DNA of 64,000 nucleotides, taken from assembly GCF_040412085.2 (NCBI RefSeq), contig NZ_CP115920.1, positions 2,356,001 through 2,420,000 of the forward strand, given 5' to 3'. The stretch comes from Vibrio sp. CB1-14. Its GTDB lineage: Bacteria > Pseudomonadota > Gammaproteobacteria > Enterobacterales > Vibrionaceae. Below, in pieces: positions 48,494 to 60,235 of the stretch (the first letter of the stretch is position 1; the number at the start of each line of letters is the position of its first letter). The position numbers were made by a program, and so were the translations under genes. The notes under the pieces are model-generated. The model saw only the letters and a program-made list of their open reading frames with translations. It made no database searches and had not been told where the DNA came from.

Positions 48494-48706
48494 GATAACT
48501 CCTTTTGTGTCGGCTGAACGACACGTTCTACATTATGCGCCGAGGATACTTGTTTAATGGAAATTAAACTTGTTGAGCAAATCAGCATCCTTGTTGCAAA
48601 AATGTACCTCAATGGTTAGTTAATTGTTAAGCTTGCGCTAATATAGCTTGAGCTAATATTACTGGGAAATTGAATCGGTTTCAAAAGGTTTATTCAGGAA
48701 AATGCT

Positions 48707-48720
48707 TTGATGTAAGTCAA
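48707..48720. promoter_or_regulatory. Fnr-like box 1
   Basis: TTGAT-GTAA-GTCAA differs by one base from the Fnr consensus TTGAT-N4-ATCAA. It lies about 215 bp before the cydA start. Confidence 0.5.
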
Positions 48721-48757
48721 TAAATAGAAGAAGTGAATTGTACGATCTTTAATCACA

Positions 48758-48771
48758 CTGATTCAGATCAA
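48758..48771. promoter_or_regulatory. Fnr-like box 2
   Basis: CTGAT-TCAG-ATCAA, again one base from the Fnr consensus, 51 bp (centre to centre) from box 1. Paired Fnr sites upstream of cydA are known in E. coli, and these positions fit. Confidence 0.5.
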
Positions 48772-49044
48772 ATTTACTTGGAAAGAGAGTTTGATGTGGT
48801 GAGCAAAAAAAGAAAATTAGCAGCCGCTAATACCCCTTTATTGGCAAGGGATTATAAACAATGTGCGTAACCGTGTGAACAAAAATCACGAAATTGATAG
48901 ATTCTAGTGATAGGACATGTAAATAAAAGAAAGCCGCATATTCGCAATATTACTTTACAAATATGCAGCTCAATAATTGGTCTGACAAATTTCATTTCTG
49001 TGATGTAGAACATGAGTTGCGTATCACAGTCTTACATCGCGGCT

Positions 49045-50052
49045 TTAAACTTTATCGATTCCAAAGTGTAAGTAGGCTCTATCTGAGGCAATACGCCCAC
49101 GCGGGGTTCGTTGCAGATAGCCTTGCTGAATCAAGTAAGGTTCAATGACATCTTCGATAGTGTCTTTCTCTTCACCTATCGCTGCTGCTAGGTTATCTAA
49201 CCCGACAGGGCTACCAGAGAACTTCTCCATGATGGAGAGCAGCAGTTTTCTATCCATGTAATCGAAACCTTGGTTATCGACATCAAGCATGTTCAGAGCT
49301 TTGTCTGCAATGTCAGCACAGATATGCCCGTTACCTTTCACCTCTGCATAGTCACGCACACGGCGTAGCAGTCGGTTAGCAATACGAGGTGTACCACGAG
49401 CTCGACGGGCAATTTCTAACGCCCCTTCTGGATCCATCGACAAGCCCAAGCAACGAGCACTGCGCTGCACGATATTTTGAAGGTCGGCAATCTTGTAGTA
49501 CTCAAGACGCTGAACGATGCCAAATCGGTCACGAAGCGGTGACGTCAATGAGCCCGCGCGCGTCGTTGCACCAATGAGCGTAAACGGCGGCAAGTCAATC
49601 TTGATTGAGCGAGCCGCAGGCCCTTCACCAATCATGATATCCAGCTGGTAATCTTCCATCGCCGGATACAGCACCTCTTCCACCATTGGGCTTAAACGGT
49701 GGATCTCATCGATGAACAGTACATCGTTTTCTTCAAGATTGGTCAACAGCGCAGCAAGGTCGCCGGCTTTTTCAAGCACTGGGCCAGAAGTGGTACGGAT
49801 GTTTACTTCCATCTCGTTGGCAACGATATTCGCCAACGTGGTCTTACCCAAACCAGGAGGTCCGAATATCAATAAATGATCGAGCGCTTCGTTACGTAGC
49901 TGTGCGGCCTTGATGAAAATTTCCATCTGGTCACTAACGTGATCCTGACCTTCATAGTCAGCCAACTTCTTAGGACGAATAGCTCTATCGATGACGTCTT
50001 CATCACGGAAAACTGGGTTTTCTGGGGCGATTAAGCGATCGGCTTCAATCAT
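49045..50052 (-). CDS. ruvB: Holliday junction branch migration ATPase RuvB
   Basis: A 335-residue AAA+ motor. Walker [13 protein letters not shown], Walker B with FIDEIHRL, and the C-terminal winged helix ([14 protein letters not shown]) are present. Hexamers with RuvA drive branch migration in recombination and repair. Thirty-two bases after ruvA. Confidence 0.98.
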   Translation of the reverse strand: MIEADRLIAPENPVFRDEDVIDRAIRPKKLADYEGQDHVSDQMEIFIKAAQLRNEALDHLLIFGPPGLGKTTLANIVANEMEVNIRTTSGPVLEKAGDLAALLTNLEENDVLFIDEIHRLSPMVEEVLYPAMEDYQLDIMIGEGPAARSIKIDLPPFTLIGATTRAGSLTSPLRDRFGIVQRLEYYKIADLQNIVQRSARCLGLSMDPEGALEIARRARGTPRIANRLLRRVRDYAEVKGNGHICADIADKALNMLDVDNQGFDYMDRKLLLSIMEKFSGSPVGLDNLAAAIGEEKDTIEDVIEPYLIQQGYLQRTPRGRIASDRAYLHFGIDKV

Positions 50053-50084
50053 CTAACTGTCTCTCTAAAAATACCGCTTGGTCA

Positions 50085-50702
50085 TTAAACCATAGTACGC
50101 AGTGCTTCACGGATCAGCGCTTCACTGGTCATGTCTGGCTTCGCTACTTGAGAAACCACTTTCGATGCTTGCGTTGGTTTGTAACCCAGTGCAAGCAGCG
50201 CGCTTACCGCTTCTTCTTCGGCACTTTCGCTAGACATCGCACCAGCACTGTCCATCGGCGCAGCGTCCGTCGCTGGCGTAAACAGGTCACCAGCGCCCCA
50301 ACCTTTAAGGCGATCCTTCATTTCAACGACGAGACGTTCAGCGGTTTTCTTACCCACACCAGGCAGTTTAACAAGGGTGGAGATATCTTCGCGCTCAACG
50401 CACGAGACAAATTGGCTGGCAGACATACCAGATAGGATACCCAACCCCAACTTAGGACCGACACCGTTGGCTTTGATCACTTCGCGGAACAGAGCGCGCT
50501 CTCGCACGGTATTGAATCCGTAAAGAAGCTGTGCGTCTTCACGAACGACAAAATGGGTGTAAATAATGGCTTCTTGACCAATTTCTGGCAGCTCGTAAAA
50601 ACAGCTCATTGGCATTTGAACTTCGTACCCTACGCCACCAACTTCAATCAGTAGTTCAGGAGGTTGTTTTTCGATTAGCGTGCCACGCAGTCGTCCTATC
50701 AC
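50085..50702 (-). CDS. ruvA: Holliday junction DNA-binding protein RuvA
   Basis: A 205-residue protein with an OB-fold N-terminus ([18 protein letters not shown]), two helix-hairpin-helix motifs ([12 protein letters not shown] and [16 protein letters not shown]) and a C-terminal domain that contacts RuvB ([16 protein letters not shown]). It clamps the four-way junction. Here it is separated from ruvC by a chemoreceptor gene. Confidence 0.98.
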   Translation of the reverse strand: MIGRLRGTLIEKQPPELLIEVGGVGYEVQMPMSCFYELPEIGQEAIIYTHFVVREDAQLLYGFNTVRERALFREVIKANGVGPKLGLGILSGMSASQFVSCVEREDISTLVKLPGVGKKTAERLVVEMKDRLKGWGAGDLFTPATDAAPMDSAGAMSSESAEEEAVSALLALGYKPTQASKVVSQVAKPDMTSEALIREALRTMV

Positions 50703-50744
50703 AGTCTATGTCTCATTGTTCGTTGCAATAGGGCTTAGGATATA

Positions 50745-50772
50745 GAATAACTGGATGGGTATCCAGTTATTC
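50745..50772 (-). terminator. Hairpin terminator of chemoreceptor gene
   Basis: A perfect 12-bp stem (50745-50756 with 50761-50772) with loop GGGT, between the chemoreceptor stop and the ruvA start. It isolates ruvAB from upstream transcription. Confidence 0.8.
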
Positions 50773-50782
50773 TCTTCACATT

Positions 50783-52246
50783 TTAGCTCATAGCCGAGCG
50801 CAGTCGCTCGGAGAGCTCAGTGCCTTCTGCTATCTGTTGATTGAGCTCGTCACTGATGGTTTGAATATCCTCAGCAATTGCTTTGCTCCCTGTTACCGAG
50901 CGTGCCACATCGCTACTCGCTTGATCTAGCTCCCCTATCGCTTGGTTTTGCTGGGTAACTAAGTGACTGAGGTCGGTGATTTCAGTTGAAATGACTTGGA
51001 CTTGCTCAATCATCTGGCTGAGCTCTTTCACCGTGGTCTGGATTGTCTGTTGCCCTGAGTCAATCTGCTGCTGACTGTTGCTGATTAAGGTGCGAATTTC
51101 CTCAACTGAGTTACTGGTTTTCGAAGAGAGCTCCCTCACCTGCTCAGCAACGACCGCAAAGCCGCGGCCATGGTCACCCGCTCGCGCAGCTTCAATGGCT
51201 GCATTGAGTGCCAGCAAATTGGTTTGTTCAGCCACTGAGGTGATTAGCTCAATGACAGACACGACTTTTTGGTTACTACTATCGATATTGGCAATCGCCT
51301 CAGTGGACGCACTAAGCATTTCCGAGCTGCTTTCTGCTTGCTGCTTGATCGCGTCGGTTTGACCAATAACTTGCTCCATGAAGTTCACAGACTCTTGAGT
51401 AAACGAAGACAACTGTTCTAGTTGCTGGCTCATTTCTTCTGCAGCGCTCGCCTGTGAAGCACTGTTCATGCCAAGCGACTGTACGTTTGAGTTTAGCTGC
51501 GATGATTGCGTATTTACCTGATGTATCACTTCATCAAGCTCTTTCACACTGGCGTTTACGGTCACTAACATGCCATCCATGCGCTTTTCACCTTGCGAGG
51601 CTTTTTCGGCTTGCAGTTTGCTCTCTTTCATCGCTTTTTCTGCACGATGAATTGCACTCTCTTTTTGCTTCGCGGTAAAGCTCTGGGCAAAACAAATCAC
51701 GCAAAGTGGCAGCAGCATGCCAGACCAAATTTCTACATTTTGCTTAGAGGCCGATAGTGAAATCGTTGGGAATGAAAAGCCACTAGTGTGAAGGTAAGTC
51801 ATAACGCCCGCGACCAGCAGAATACCGACACTCCAAGTCAGCGCCATCGCTCTAGAAGCCGAGAGGTAGAAAGCGACAATGAGCAAAGGTGCCCAAAATG
51901 CCTGAGTAGAATCTACGATGCCGCCGCTTTGATAAATGATGTTCACTGCATGAACAACCATCCCAAGGAAGCCGATATTGAGCGCTAGCGTGATTTGCTT
52001 GGTAAATCGCAACACCACCAAGCCAATAACTTCGATTGCAATAAGCAGTACCGACGTTAAAAACAGTAATGCATGTCCGTTAGATTGCCACTTAATAGCG
52101 CTGTACAGACCAACGATCAGCGCGACAACAGTAAATACAGCGGTGATTTCAGCTTTGCGAAGAGTATTACGGGAGAGACTTTGAGCGTTATTTATTAAGT
52201 TGTGCCACATGCCTTTGTTTTCCTTATTATTGGTCCTTTGACTCAC
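50783..52246 (-). CDS. Methyl-accepting chemotaxis protein, multi-TM sensor
   Basis: A 487-residue chemoreceptor. The N-terminal 190 residues hold about six hydrophobic segments with almost no periplasmic loop, so it probably senses within or at the membrane. The cytoplasmic signalling domain occupies about 230-487 with the conserved hairpin tip [20 protein letters not shown]. There is no HAMP domain and no C-terminal CheR-binding pentapeptide. It lies between ruvA and ruvC, which are adjacent in most gamma-proteobacteria, so it looks inserted. Ligand unknown. Confidence 0.92.
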   Translation of the reverse strand: MSQRTNNKENKGMWHNLINNAQSLSRNTLRKAEITAVFTVVALIVGLYSAIKWQSNGHALLFLTSVLLIAIEVIGLVVLRFTKQITLALNIGFLGMVVHAVNIIYQSGGIVDSTQAFWAPLLIVAFYLSASRAMALTWSVGILLVAGVMTYLHTSGFSFPTISLSASKQNVEIWSGMLLPLCVICFAQSFTAKQKESAIHRAEKAMKESKLQAEKASQGEKRMDGMLVTVNASVKELDEVIHQVNTQSSQLNSNVQSLGMNSASQASAAEEMSQQLEQLSSFTQESVNFMEQVIGQTDAIKQQAESSSEMLSASTEAIANIDSSNQKVVSVIELITSVAEQTNLLALNAAIEAARAGDHGRGFAVVAEQVRELSSKTSNSVEEIRTLISNSQQQIDSGQQTIQTTVKELSQMIEQVQVISTEITDLSHLVTQQNQAIGELDQASSDVARSVTGSKAIAEDIQTISDELNQQIAEGTELSERLRSAMS

Positions 52247-52382
52247 TCATCAGACCAATCTTAGAAAGTTAACAAATGATTAACAAGGCGCACTAGGTAA
52301 AAAGCTCTAAAACTGTGGGCTGGTTATCGTTAAAACTATCGGTATCCAAGACGGTAACGCCTTAAAGAGACGATCCTCAAGA

Positions 52383-52904
52383 TTAACGATAGCGCCCTTT
52401 CTTTGCACCACTCGCTTTACCAGCAAGCGCGACGAGCGTTTTGTTGGTGTTGGCATGACAGATAGCAACGCCGAGCGCATCGGCTGCGTCTGCTTGTGGC
52501 TTAGAAGGCAACTTCAACATCGCCATCACCATGTGCTGAACCTGAGCTTTGTCTGCGGCGCCGGTACCCACGACGGCCTGCTTAATAAGCCTTGCCGCAT
52601 ACTCGTAAACGGGTAAATCGTGGTTGACCGCAGCGACGATCGCACTGCCTCTTGCTTGACCTAACTTCAGCGCTGAGTCGGCATTTTTGGCCATGAAGAC
52701 CTGCTCAATGGCGAACACATCCGGTTGAAACTGAGTAATGATTTCACTGACACCAGCGTAAATCTGTTTTAGTCGACCGGGTAATTCTTTTTCTGAGGTC
52801 CGGATACAGCCGCTCCCCAAATACTGCAAATGTCGACCCTGCTGACGAATCACGCCGTAGCCTGTGATTCGTGAGCCTGGGTCAATTCCTAAAATAATAG
52901 ACAT
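52383..52904 (-). CDS. ruvC: Crossover junction endodeoxyribonuclease RuvC
   Basis: A 173-residue resolvase of the RNase H fold. The acidic catalytic residues lie in [12 protein letters not shown] (D7), FAIEQVF (Glu near 68) and [14 protein letters not shown] (two Asp near 138-141). It cuts Holliday junctions with RuvAB. It lies 13 bases after yebC and is cut off from ruvAB by the chemoreceptor gene. Confidence 0.97.
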   Translation of the reverse strand: MSIILGIDPGSRITGYGVIRQQGRHLQYLGSGCIRTSEKELPGRLKQIYAGVSEIITQFQPDVFAIEQVFMAKNADSALKLGQARGSAIVAAVNHDLPVYEYAARLIKQAVVGTGAADKAQVQHMVMAMLKLPSKPQADAADALGVAICHANTNKTLVALAGKASGAKKGRYR

Positions 52905-52917
52905 TGTTTCTCGCTAT

Positions 52918-53664
52918 TTACTCTAACGTCGCTGCAACTTCATCAGAGATATCACCGTTGTGGTATACCTCTTGGACGTCATCGAGATCTTCCAATGCGT
53001 CAATAAGTCGCAACAATTTTGGTGCTGTAGACTCATCTAGATCTGCTTTCGTTGAAGGCACTAGGGTTACTTCCGCGTTTGACGCGTCAAACCCAGCTTC
53101 GTCCAGTGCGTCTTTAACCGAGCCAAATTCGGTAGGATCGGTGTATACATCGATCGCGCCATCTTCACCGGTTTCGATATCATCGGCACCGCCTTCGAGA
53201 GCGACTTCCATAACCTCGTCTTCATCTAGACCCGGCGCGTATGAGATAACCCCTTTCTTATCGAACAGATAGTTAACACTGCCATCAGTACCTAGGTTAC
53301 CACCCGCTTTTGAGAACGCGTGACGAACACCAGAAACGGTACGATTGCGGTTGTCCGTCATACACTCCACCATCACAGCTGTGCCACCAGGCCCGTAACC
53401 TTCGTAGATGACGGTCTCCATGTTGTCATCACCTTCACCACCAGCACCACGAGACACCGCGCGGTTTACTGTGTCGCGAGTCATGTTGTTTGACAGTGCT
53501 TTATCGATTGCGGCGCGAAGTCTTGGATTGTTGTCAATCTCGCCTCCACCCTCTTTTGCGGCAACGACGATTTCGCGAATTAGCTTAGTGAAGATTTTGC
53601 CACGCTTAGCGTCCTGCGCGGCTTTACGATGACGAATGTTCGCCCATTTACTGTGACCTGCCAT
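52918..53664 (-). CDS. yebC: YebC/PmpR-family protein
   Basis: A 248-residue protein beginning [19 protein letters not shown], the family signature. Members were annotated as transcription regulators, and some help translate proline-rich stretches on ribosomes. It precedes ruvC by 13 bases, the common order. Confidence 0.95.
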   Translation of the reverse strand: MAGHSKWANIRHRKAAQDAKRGKIFTKLIREIVVAAKEGGGEIDNNPRLRAAIDKALSNNMTRDTVNRAVSRGAGGEGDDNMETVIYEGYGPGGTAVMVECMTDNRNRTVSGVRHAFSKAGGNLGTDGSVNYLFDKKGVISYAPGLDEDEVMEVALEGGADDIETGEDGAIDVYTDPTEFGSVKDALDEAGFDASNAEVTLVPSTKADLDESTAPKLLRLIDALEDLDDVQEVYHNGDISDEVAATLE

Positions 53665-53731
53665 GGTTAATCCTTTGAGTTCTATGAATTTGGACTTTTA
53701 TAGGGTGGTATAACTATACAGAATTTAGAAA

Positions 53732-53761
53732 CAAAAACTCCCGCGAATGCGGGAGTTTTTG
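53732..53761 (-). terminator. Terminator between aspS region and yebC
   Basis: A 13-bp stem (53732-53744 with 53749-53761), loop GAAT, flanked by A and T runs, so it may work in both directions. Confidence 0.85.
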
Positions 53762-53774
53762 TTGTGTGTTGGGC

Positions 53775-54450
53775 TTTGCGATGTTACGCAGTAACGAGCC
53801 TGTTGTTCTCCCCCTTAATAAGGGGGAGTTAGAGGGGGTGCTTTTGGCTTTTTCGCTTTATTTCAATCAATTAAGAAAGAAAAGAGCACCCCTCCCAGCC
53901 TCCCCTTATAAAGGGGAGGAGCTAAAAGCTCGCTGCGCGTCGCTTGGCGATATTACGTAGTAATTAGCCTGATGTTCTCCCCCTTTATAAGGGGGAGTTA
54001 GAGGGGGTGCTTTTGGCTTTCTCGCTTTATTTCAATTGATTAAGCAAGAAAAGAGCACCCCTCCCAGCCTCCCCTTATAAAGGGGAGGAGCTAAAAGCTC
54101 GCTGCGCGTCGCTTGGCGATATTACGTAGTAATTAGCCTGATGTTCTCCCCCTTTATAAGGGGGAGTTAGAGGGGTGCTTTTGGCTTTCTCGCTTTATTT
54201 CAATTGATTAAGCAAGACAAGAGCACCCCTCCCAGCCTCCCCTTATAAAGGGGAGGAGCTAAAGGCTCGCTACGCATCGCCTGGCGATGTTACGCAGTAA
54301 CGAGCCTGTTGTTCTCCCCCTTAATAAGGGGGAGTTAGAGGGGGTGCTCTTGATCTTACTGCTTTATTTCAATCAATAAGCAAGAAAAGAGCACCCCTCC
54401 CAGCCTCCCCTTATAAAAGGGAGGAGTTAAAGGCTCGCTGCGGATCGCCG
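53775..54450. repeat. Four tandem copies of a ~169-bp palindromic unit
   Basis: Four head-to-tail units. The landmark GTTCTCCCCC starts at 53805, 53974, 54143 and 54311, giving steps of 169, 169 and 168. Each unit has an inner hairpin (CTCCCCCTT...AAGGGGGAG), a spacer of about 60 bases and a second arm (GAGCACCCCTCCCAGCC then CTCCCCTTATAAAGGGGAG) that is an inverted, imperfect copy of the first. Units 2 and 3 are nearly identical. Units 1 and 4 share TTAATAA in the loop and TTACGCAGTAACGAGCC upstream. No gene is present. Confidence 0.93.
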
Positions 54451-54467
54451 CAACACACTGAGAAAGA

Positions 54468-56246
54468 TTAAGCGTCTTTCTTCTCTTTCGCTGCCGTTAC
54501 TGCAATCGCTAGCTCTTCAAGTGCTGCTGGGTTTGCTGCGCTTGGTGCGTCTGTTAGTAGACATGCTGCTGCGGTTGTTTTCGGGAATGCGATAACGTCA
54601 CGGATGTTCTCTGTACCACAAAGTAGCATCACTAGACGGTCAAGGCCAAATGCTAGACCTGCATGCGGTGGTGTACCGAACTTCAGTGCGTCTAGTAGGA
54701 ATCCGAACTTCTCACGTTGCTCTTCTGCATCGATACCAAGAATCTCGAATACCGCTGCTTGCATTTCTGCGTTGTGGATACGAACGCTGCCGCCGCCGAC
54801 TTCATAGCCGTTTAGAACCATGTCGTATGCGTTAGAGTTTGCAGCTGCTGGATTCGCTTTTAGCTCTTCCGCCGTCATGCCAAGAGGAGACGTGAATGGG
54901 TGGTGCATTGCGTGCAGGTTACCCTCGCCATCTTCTTCGAACATTGGGAAGTCAACAACCCATAGTGGAGCCCACATAGACTCGTCCGTAAGCTCAAGAT
55001 CTTTACCAATCTTAAGACGTAGCGCGCCCATTGCTTCTGCAACTGTGTTTGCTTTGTCTGCACCGAATAGGATGATGTCGCCAGATTCTGCGTCCGTACG
55101 CTCAAGAATACCGTTGATCACATCGATGTTTAGGAACTTAGCGACTGGAGATTGGATACCTTCCATGCCAGCAGCACGGTCGTTAACCTTCATCCATGCT
55201 AGACCTTTCGCGCCGTAGATACCTACGTACTCAGCATAGCTGTCGATTTGCTTACGAGTCAGTTTAGCGCCGCCTGGTACACGGATAACCGCTACGCGAC
55301 CTTTCTCGTCGTTTGCTGGACCAGAGAACACTTTGAACTCAACGTCTTTCAACAGATCAGCAACGTCCACTAGCTCTAGTGGGTTACGTAGATCTGGCTT
55401 GTCGCTACCGAAACGACGAATCGCTTCAGAGAATGGCATCACTGGGAACTGACCTAGGTCTACGTTCAGCAGCTCTTGCCACATGTCGCGAACCATTTTT
55501 TCAGTCACTTCACGTACTTGGTCAGCCGACATGAATGATGTTTCGATATCGATCTGAGTGAATTCTGGTTGACGGTCAGCACGCAAGTCTTCATCACGGA
55601 AACACTTTACGATTTGGTAGTAGCGATCAAAGCCAGACATCATCAGCAGCTGTTTGAATAGCTGTGGAGACTGTGGAAGTGCGTAGAACGAACCTTTGTG
55701 CACGCGGCTTGGTACTAGGTAGTCACGAGCACCTTCTGGCGTCGCTTTCGTTAGTACTGGCGTTTCGATGTCTAGGAAGCCGTTGTCATCTAGGAAACGA
55801 CGAACAAAGCTTGATGCTTTAGCGCGCAGTTTAATACGATCGCTCATCTCTGGGCGACGTAGATCGATATAACGGTACTTCAGACGTTGCTCTTCAGTGT
55901 TCGTTTGGTTGAAGTCTAGAGGTAGCACGTCGCTACGGTTGATGATTTCAAGACCTTTTGCAAGGATCTCAACTTCACCTGTTGCCATGTCTTTGTTTAC
56001 TTGGCTCTCTGGGCGTACACGAACTTCACCAGTTAGCTTGATGCAGAATTCGTTACGAAGTTGGTTCGCTACTTCATAAGCATCCGCCATATCTGGATCA
56101 ACAACAACCTGAACGATACCTTCACGATCTCGCATATCGATAAAGATAAGACCGCCTAAATCACGACGACGGTTTACCCAGCCGCACAGTTCTACAGTTT
56201 GTCCTGCAAGGGACTTGTTCAGGTGACCACAGTAATGGCTACGCAT
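54468..56246 (-). CDS. aspS: Aspartate--tRNA ligase
   Basis: A 592-residue class II bacterial AspRS. It has the N-terminal OB anticodon-binding domain ([20 protein letters not shown]), motif 2 ([19 protein letters not shown]), the bacterial GAD insertion domain (about 285-420) and motif 3 ([15 protein letters not shown]). It charges tRNA-Asp. A single-gene unit followed by the repeat array. Confidence 0.98.
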   Translation of the reverse strand: MRSHYCGHLNKSLAGQTVELCGWVNRRRDLGGLIFIDMRDREGIVQVVVDPDMADAYEVANQLRNEFCIKLTGEVRVRPESQVNKDMATGEVEILAKGLEIINRSDVLPLDFNQTNTEEQRLKYRYIDLRRPEMSDRIKLRAKASSFVRRFLDDNGFLDIETPVLTKATPEGARDYLVPSRVHKGSFYALPQSPQLFKQLLMMSGFDRYYQIVKCFRDEDLRADRQPEFTQIDIETSFMSADQVREVTEKMVRDMWQELLNVDLGQFPVMPFSEAIRRFGSDKPDLRNPLELVDVADLLKDVEFKVFSGPANDEKGRVAVIRVPGGAKLTRKQIDSYAEYVGIYGAKGLAWMKVNDRAAGMEGIQSPVAKFLNIDVINGILERTDAESGDIILFGADKANTVAEAMGALRLKIGKDLELTDESMWAPLWVVDFPMFEEDGEGNLHAMHHPFTSPLGMTAEELKANPAAANSNAYDMVLNGYEVGGGSVRIHNAEMQAAVFEILGIDAEEQREKFGFLLDALKFGTPPHAGLAFGLDRLVMLLCGTENIRDVIAFPKTTAAACLLTDAPSAANPAALEELAIAVTAAKEKKDA

Positions 56247-56514
56247 AATGAATTTCCCAATTTCCGATTGTTTATATGAAAACGTTTATATGAAATCTAT
56301 ATTGTGGGTGATGGCATGAAAAGTCGCCAATACTAAATCCACCCACAAAATCAAAGGTTCATTTATACTCGGAAAATCGTCTAAAATCGACCTAATTTGA
56401 TAGAATTGTTGTGTTTAATTGCCTGTTGCTAAGCTAGAACACTTGAAACGGACAAAATATCAACAAATCCTATTCCTTATTGGCTTTTGTTGACTTGCAT
56501 TGAAAGGATGAGAA

Positions 56515-57393
56515 ATGAGTGAACCGACATTGCGACTTGGATTAACCATGTGGTCTCACAATGACTGGCAGCACTCTTTCTACGGAAAAGGTACTAAACC
56601 TGGGGAACGCTTAGAGCGCTACGCGTCTGTATTTGATACGGTCGAAGGCAACACAACGTTTTACGCCACACCAAGCGCGAAGACTGTCACCAGTTGGAAT
56701 GATTCTACCTCTGATGATTTCCGCTTTACCTTTAAACTTCCTAAATCGATTACTCATGAACGAATGCTCAACCAATGCCAAGATGAGCTTACTGCGTTCT
56801 TGCAGGTCATGGCACCTTTGCACCACAAAGTGGGTATGTGGACCATACAACTGCCAAGTAAGTTTTCACCTGCCGATCTCCCTGCCCTGCAAGCGTTCTG
56901 CACCAAGTTTCCATCTGAGATGAAGCTTGGGGTTGAAGTGAGGCATTTAGGCTTTTTCAATAAATCCGAACAAGAGCGAGTCTTCAACCAATGGCTCATG
57001 GAGCATCACATCGACCGCATTATTATGGACTCTCGCCCCGTTTTTGCCGCGGCGCCTACCACCGCAGCGGTTATTGATGCTCACGACAAAAAGCCCAAAG
57101 TACCAGTGCATGCCATTGCCACAGCGGATCATCCAATGATCCGCTTTATTGGCCACCCTGATATGGAAGCTAACTTGGCGTTTTTTAAACCCTGGGAGAA
57201 GAAACTGGAACAATGGATTGAACAAGGTAAGCAGCCCTATTTGATGATCCACACGCCTGACAATGTGGAAGCACCGGAACTGGCAATCAAGCTATATAAA
57301 GAGCTCAAAGCGTCACTAGCCGGCAACATTACTTTAAGCGATAAACCGACCTTTCCTTGTCTTCGAGATGACCATCAAATCTCCATGTTTTAG
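56515..57393 (+). CDS. DUF72 (YecE-like) family protein
   Basis: A 292-residue cytoplasmic protein of the DUF72 family with a TIM-barrel fold. It begins LRLGLTMWSHNDWQHSFYG and has FRFTFKLPKSITHE and a later LMIHTPDN. The family lies commonly next to aspS and cmoAB in gamma-proteobacteria, and E. coli YecE sits beside cmoAB as well. No activity is established to my knowledge. The ribosome site AAAGGATG precedes the ATG. Confidence 0.88.
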   Translation: MSEPTLRLGLTMWSHNDWQHSFYGKGTKPGERLERYASVFDTVEGNTTFYATPSAKTVTSWNDSTSDDFRFTFKLPKSITHERMLNQCQDELTAFLQVMAPLHHKVGMWTIQLPSKFSPADLPALQAFCTKFPSEMKLGVEVRHLGFFNKSEQERVFNQWLMEHHIDRIIMDSRPVFAAAPTTAAVIDAHDKKPKVPVHAIATADHPMIRFIGHPDMEANLAFFKPWEKKLEQWIEQGKQPYLMIHTPDNVEAPELAIKLYKELKASLAGNITLSDKPTFPCLRDDHQISMF

Positions 57394-57436
57394 TCGCTCA
57401 AAAACCCTACGACACTGCCTGTAAAAGCAATAATGA

Positions 57437-58240
<804 letters not shown>

Positions 58241-58311
58241 TCTGCAATCTATAAATAACCTGCATACTATTTTTACCCTAGCTATTGTCACCCATTATTG
58301 TTGAGAGTTTC

Positions 58312-59289
58312 ATGTTTAACTTTGCTAACTTTTATCAGCTCATCGCTCAAGATACCAAACTTCAGCCTTGGCTTAACATCCTGCCACAGCAACTCACCGA
58401 CTGGCAGAATGCCGAGCACGGTGATTTTGACCGCTGGTTGCGTGCGCTCGCGAAGATTCCAACCGGTCAACCTGATAATGTTGAACTGAAATCGGAAGTG
58501 TCACTCGCGAACAATGAACCGCTTGCGATGGGTGAAATGAAGAAGCTAGAGAACCTGCTGCGCACCTTCCACCCGTGGCGTAAAGGCCCATATCGCGTTC
58601 ACGATATTCATATCGACACCGAGTGGCGCTCTGACTGGAAGTGGGATCGCGTATTGCCGCACATTTCCCCACTTAAAAACCGTTCAGTATTGGATGTGGG
58701 CTGCGGCAATGGTTACCACATGTGGCGCATGCTAGGTGAAGGCGCGCGTCTTTGTGTGGGTATCGACCCTTCACATCTATTCCTAGTGCAGTTTGAAGCA
58801 ATTCGTAAGCTGATGGGCGACGACCAGCGCACGCACCTTTTACCATTAGGTATCGAGCAGCTTCCGGAACTTCGAGCATTTGATACGGTATTTAGCATGG
58901 GTGTTTTGTACCACCGCCGCTCTCCTCTTGATCATCTGATCCAATTGAAGAACCAGTTGGTCGCGGGCGGTGAGCTCGTATTAGAGACCTTAGTTATCGA
59001 CGGTGATGAAAATGCCGTGCTTGTCCCCGTCGATCGCTACGCGCAAATGCGTAATGTGTACTTCTTCCCATCTGCGCGCGCGCTAAAAGTATGGTTAGAA
59101 AAAGTTGGCTTTGTGAATGTTCGTATTGTAGATGAAAACGTTACCTCTACAGAGGAGCAGCGTACCACAGGTTGGATGACACATAATTCACTCCCTGAAT
59201 ACTTAGATCCTAACGACCCAAGCAAAACTGTCGAAGGGTATCCAGCACCTAGACGCGCTGTGTTAGTCGCTGAAAACCCAAACAAATAG
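58312..59289 (+). CDS. cmoB: tRNA U34 carboxymethyltransferase CmoB
   Basis: A 325-residue enzyme that transfers the carboxymethyl group of carboxy-SAM to 5-hydroxyuridine 34 in tRNAs, giving uridine 5-oxyacetic acid. Motif I is [16 protein letters not shown], and [13 protein letters not shown] is typical. I chose [12 protein letters not shown] at 58312, which matches the family start and length (323 in E. coli). Seventy-one bases after cmoA. Confidence 0.96.
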   Translation: MFNFANFYQLIAQDTKLQPWLNILPQQLTDWQNAEHGDFDRWLRALAKIPTGQPDNVELKSEVSLANNEPLAMGEMKKLENLLRTFHPWRKGPYRVHDIHIDTEWRSDWKWDRVLPHISPLKNRSVLDVGCGNGYHMWRMLGEGARLCVGIDPSHLFLVQFEAIRKLMGDDQRTHLLPLGIEQLPELRAFDTVFSMGVLYHRRSPLDHLIQLKNQLVAGGELVLETLVIDGDENAVLVPVDRYAQMRNVYFFPSARALKVWLEKVGFVNVRIVDENVTSTEEQRTTGWMTHNSLPEYLDPNDPSKTVEGYPAPRRAVLVAENPNK

Positions 59290-59362
59290 TCTCAATCTTT
59301 GAGAAATTGTTGCCAAATACAGCAACTTTGACCGAGCTTTTATAAGTCTGACGCAGCTCTGA

Positions 59363-59389
59363 CAATAGGGAGTATCGCACTCCCTATTG
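59363..59389 (+). terminator. Hairpin after cmoB
   Basis: An 11-bp stem (59363-59373 with 59379-59389), loop ATCGC, between cmoB and the lipoprotein gene. It has no T run. Confidence 0.45.
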
Positions 59390-59445
59390 GTTACGATAAA
59401 ATCCCTAGCCTTCCAGTTCCATTTTATTGTTTTTTAGGGTTTAAG

Positions 59446-60180
59446 ATGTATAAACGCTTGGCATCTCTTGTCGCCATCGGCCTACTTTCGGGTTGTTCTA
59501 CAGTCAATCACCAAGAACTTCATCAAAACACCATCAGCGCAATTCAAGAATCTGAAGCGCGCCTCGACAACAAACTGACTAACCTTACACTGCAGTTAAG
59601 CAACAACGCTGACTACATTGATAGCTTAGAAACCGAAGTCATCGCACTCACTAAAGAAGTCGAAGCTTTGAAGCAGGCACAACTTGGCGAAGAACAAGCT
59701 GAAAAGCAAAATAAGCCACTGCCAATTATCGCTCCTAAATCCTCCTCTTCTACTCCTGTTGTTTTAGGCTCCGTCGAACAAGTCCACCTCGATATACTCG
59801 ACCGCAGTTTTGATGCGCGTGTGGATACCGGCGCGGTGACTTCTTCACTCAGTGCATCGGATATTCAAGGATTCGAAAGAGATGGTAAGCAGTGGGTAAA
59901 ATTCAAACTTCTTGATGATAAGTCCCGCAAAGAAAATGATCGCTGGATAGAAGCGCCAGTAATTCGATATGTGAAAATTCGTCAGTCAACCAGTGAAAAA
60001 ATGGAACGTAGAGCGGTGGTTGAACTTTGGATCCGTGTTGGAAAAATCCATGAAAAAGCTCAATTTACACTGGCAGATCGCTCACAAATGACCCACCCTA
60101 TATTACTAGGAAGAGAATTTATCAAAGATATTGCTTTAGTTGATGTAAGTCAGCAATATATACTTTCATCTAACAAGTAG
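59446..60180 (+). CDS. Retropepsin-like aspartic protease lipoprotein
   Basis: A 244-residue lipoprotein. The lipobox LLSGCS marks acylated Cys17. Residues about 30-75 form a coiled coil. The C-terminal domain belongs to the family often annotated as ATP-dependent zinc protease (RimB-like), but DARVDTGAVTSSLSA near residue 123 is a retropepsin-type active site with catalytic Asp. It is first in a three-gene cluster with a 7TM transglutaminase-like protein and an ATP-grasp ligase, an arrangement described for peptide-bond-forming systems. The substrate is unknown. Confidence 0.82.
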   Translation: MYKRLASLVAIGLLSGCSTVNHQELHQNTISAIQESEARLDNKLTNLTLQLSNNADYIDSLETEVIALTKEVEALKQAQLGEEQAEKQNKPLPIIAPKSSSSTPVVLGSVEQVHLDILDRSFDARVDTGAVTSSLSASDIQGFERDGKQWVKFKLLDDKSRKENDRWIEAPVIRYVKIRQSTSEKMERRAVVELWIRVGKIHEKAQFTLADRSQMTHPILLGREFIKDIALVDVSQQYILSSNK

Positions 60181-60235
60181 TTTTCTTTAAAATAACACCT
60201 CCTTCAGGGAAGCAATTACAATAATAAGGTTGTTT

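Larger units (their letters stand above)
48494..49044. promoter_or_regulatory. cydA upstream region
   Basis: 551 AT-rich bases between ruvB and cydA with no credible gene. It contains two Fnr-like boxes and, near ruvB, a possible terminator: GCCGCATATT (48933-48942) pairs with AATATGCAGC (48960-48969) and is followed on the minus strand by T-rich sequence. Confidence 0.55.

Noticed and set aside
48963-49148. Small plus-strand frame near ruvB
   Set aside because: It spans the ruvB end and the likely ruvB terminator and shows no family match.
53775-54450. CRISPR array or superintegron attC repeats
   Set aside because: The units are 169 bp, contiguous, without variable spacers or cassettes, and lack the attC core motifs.
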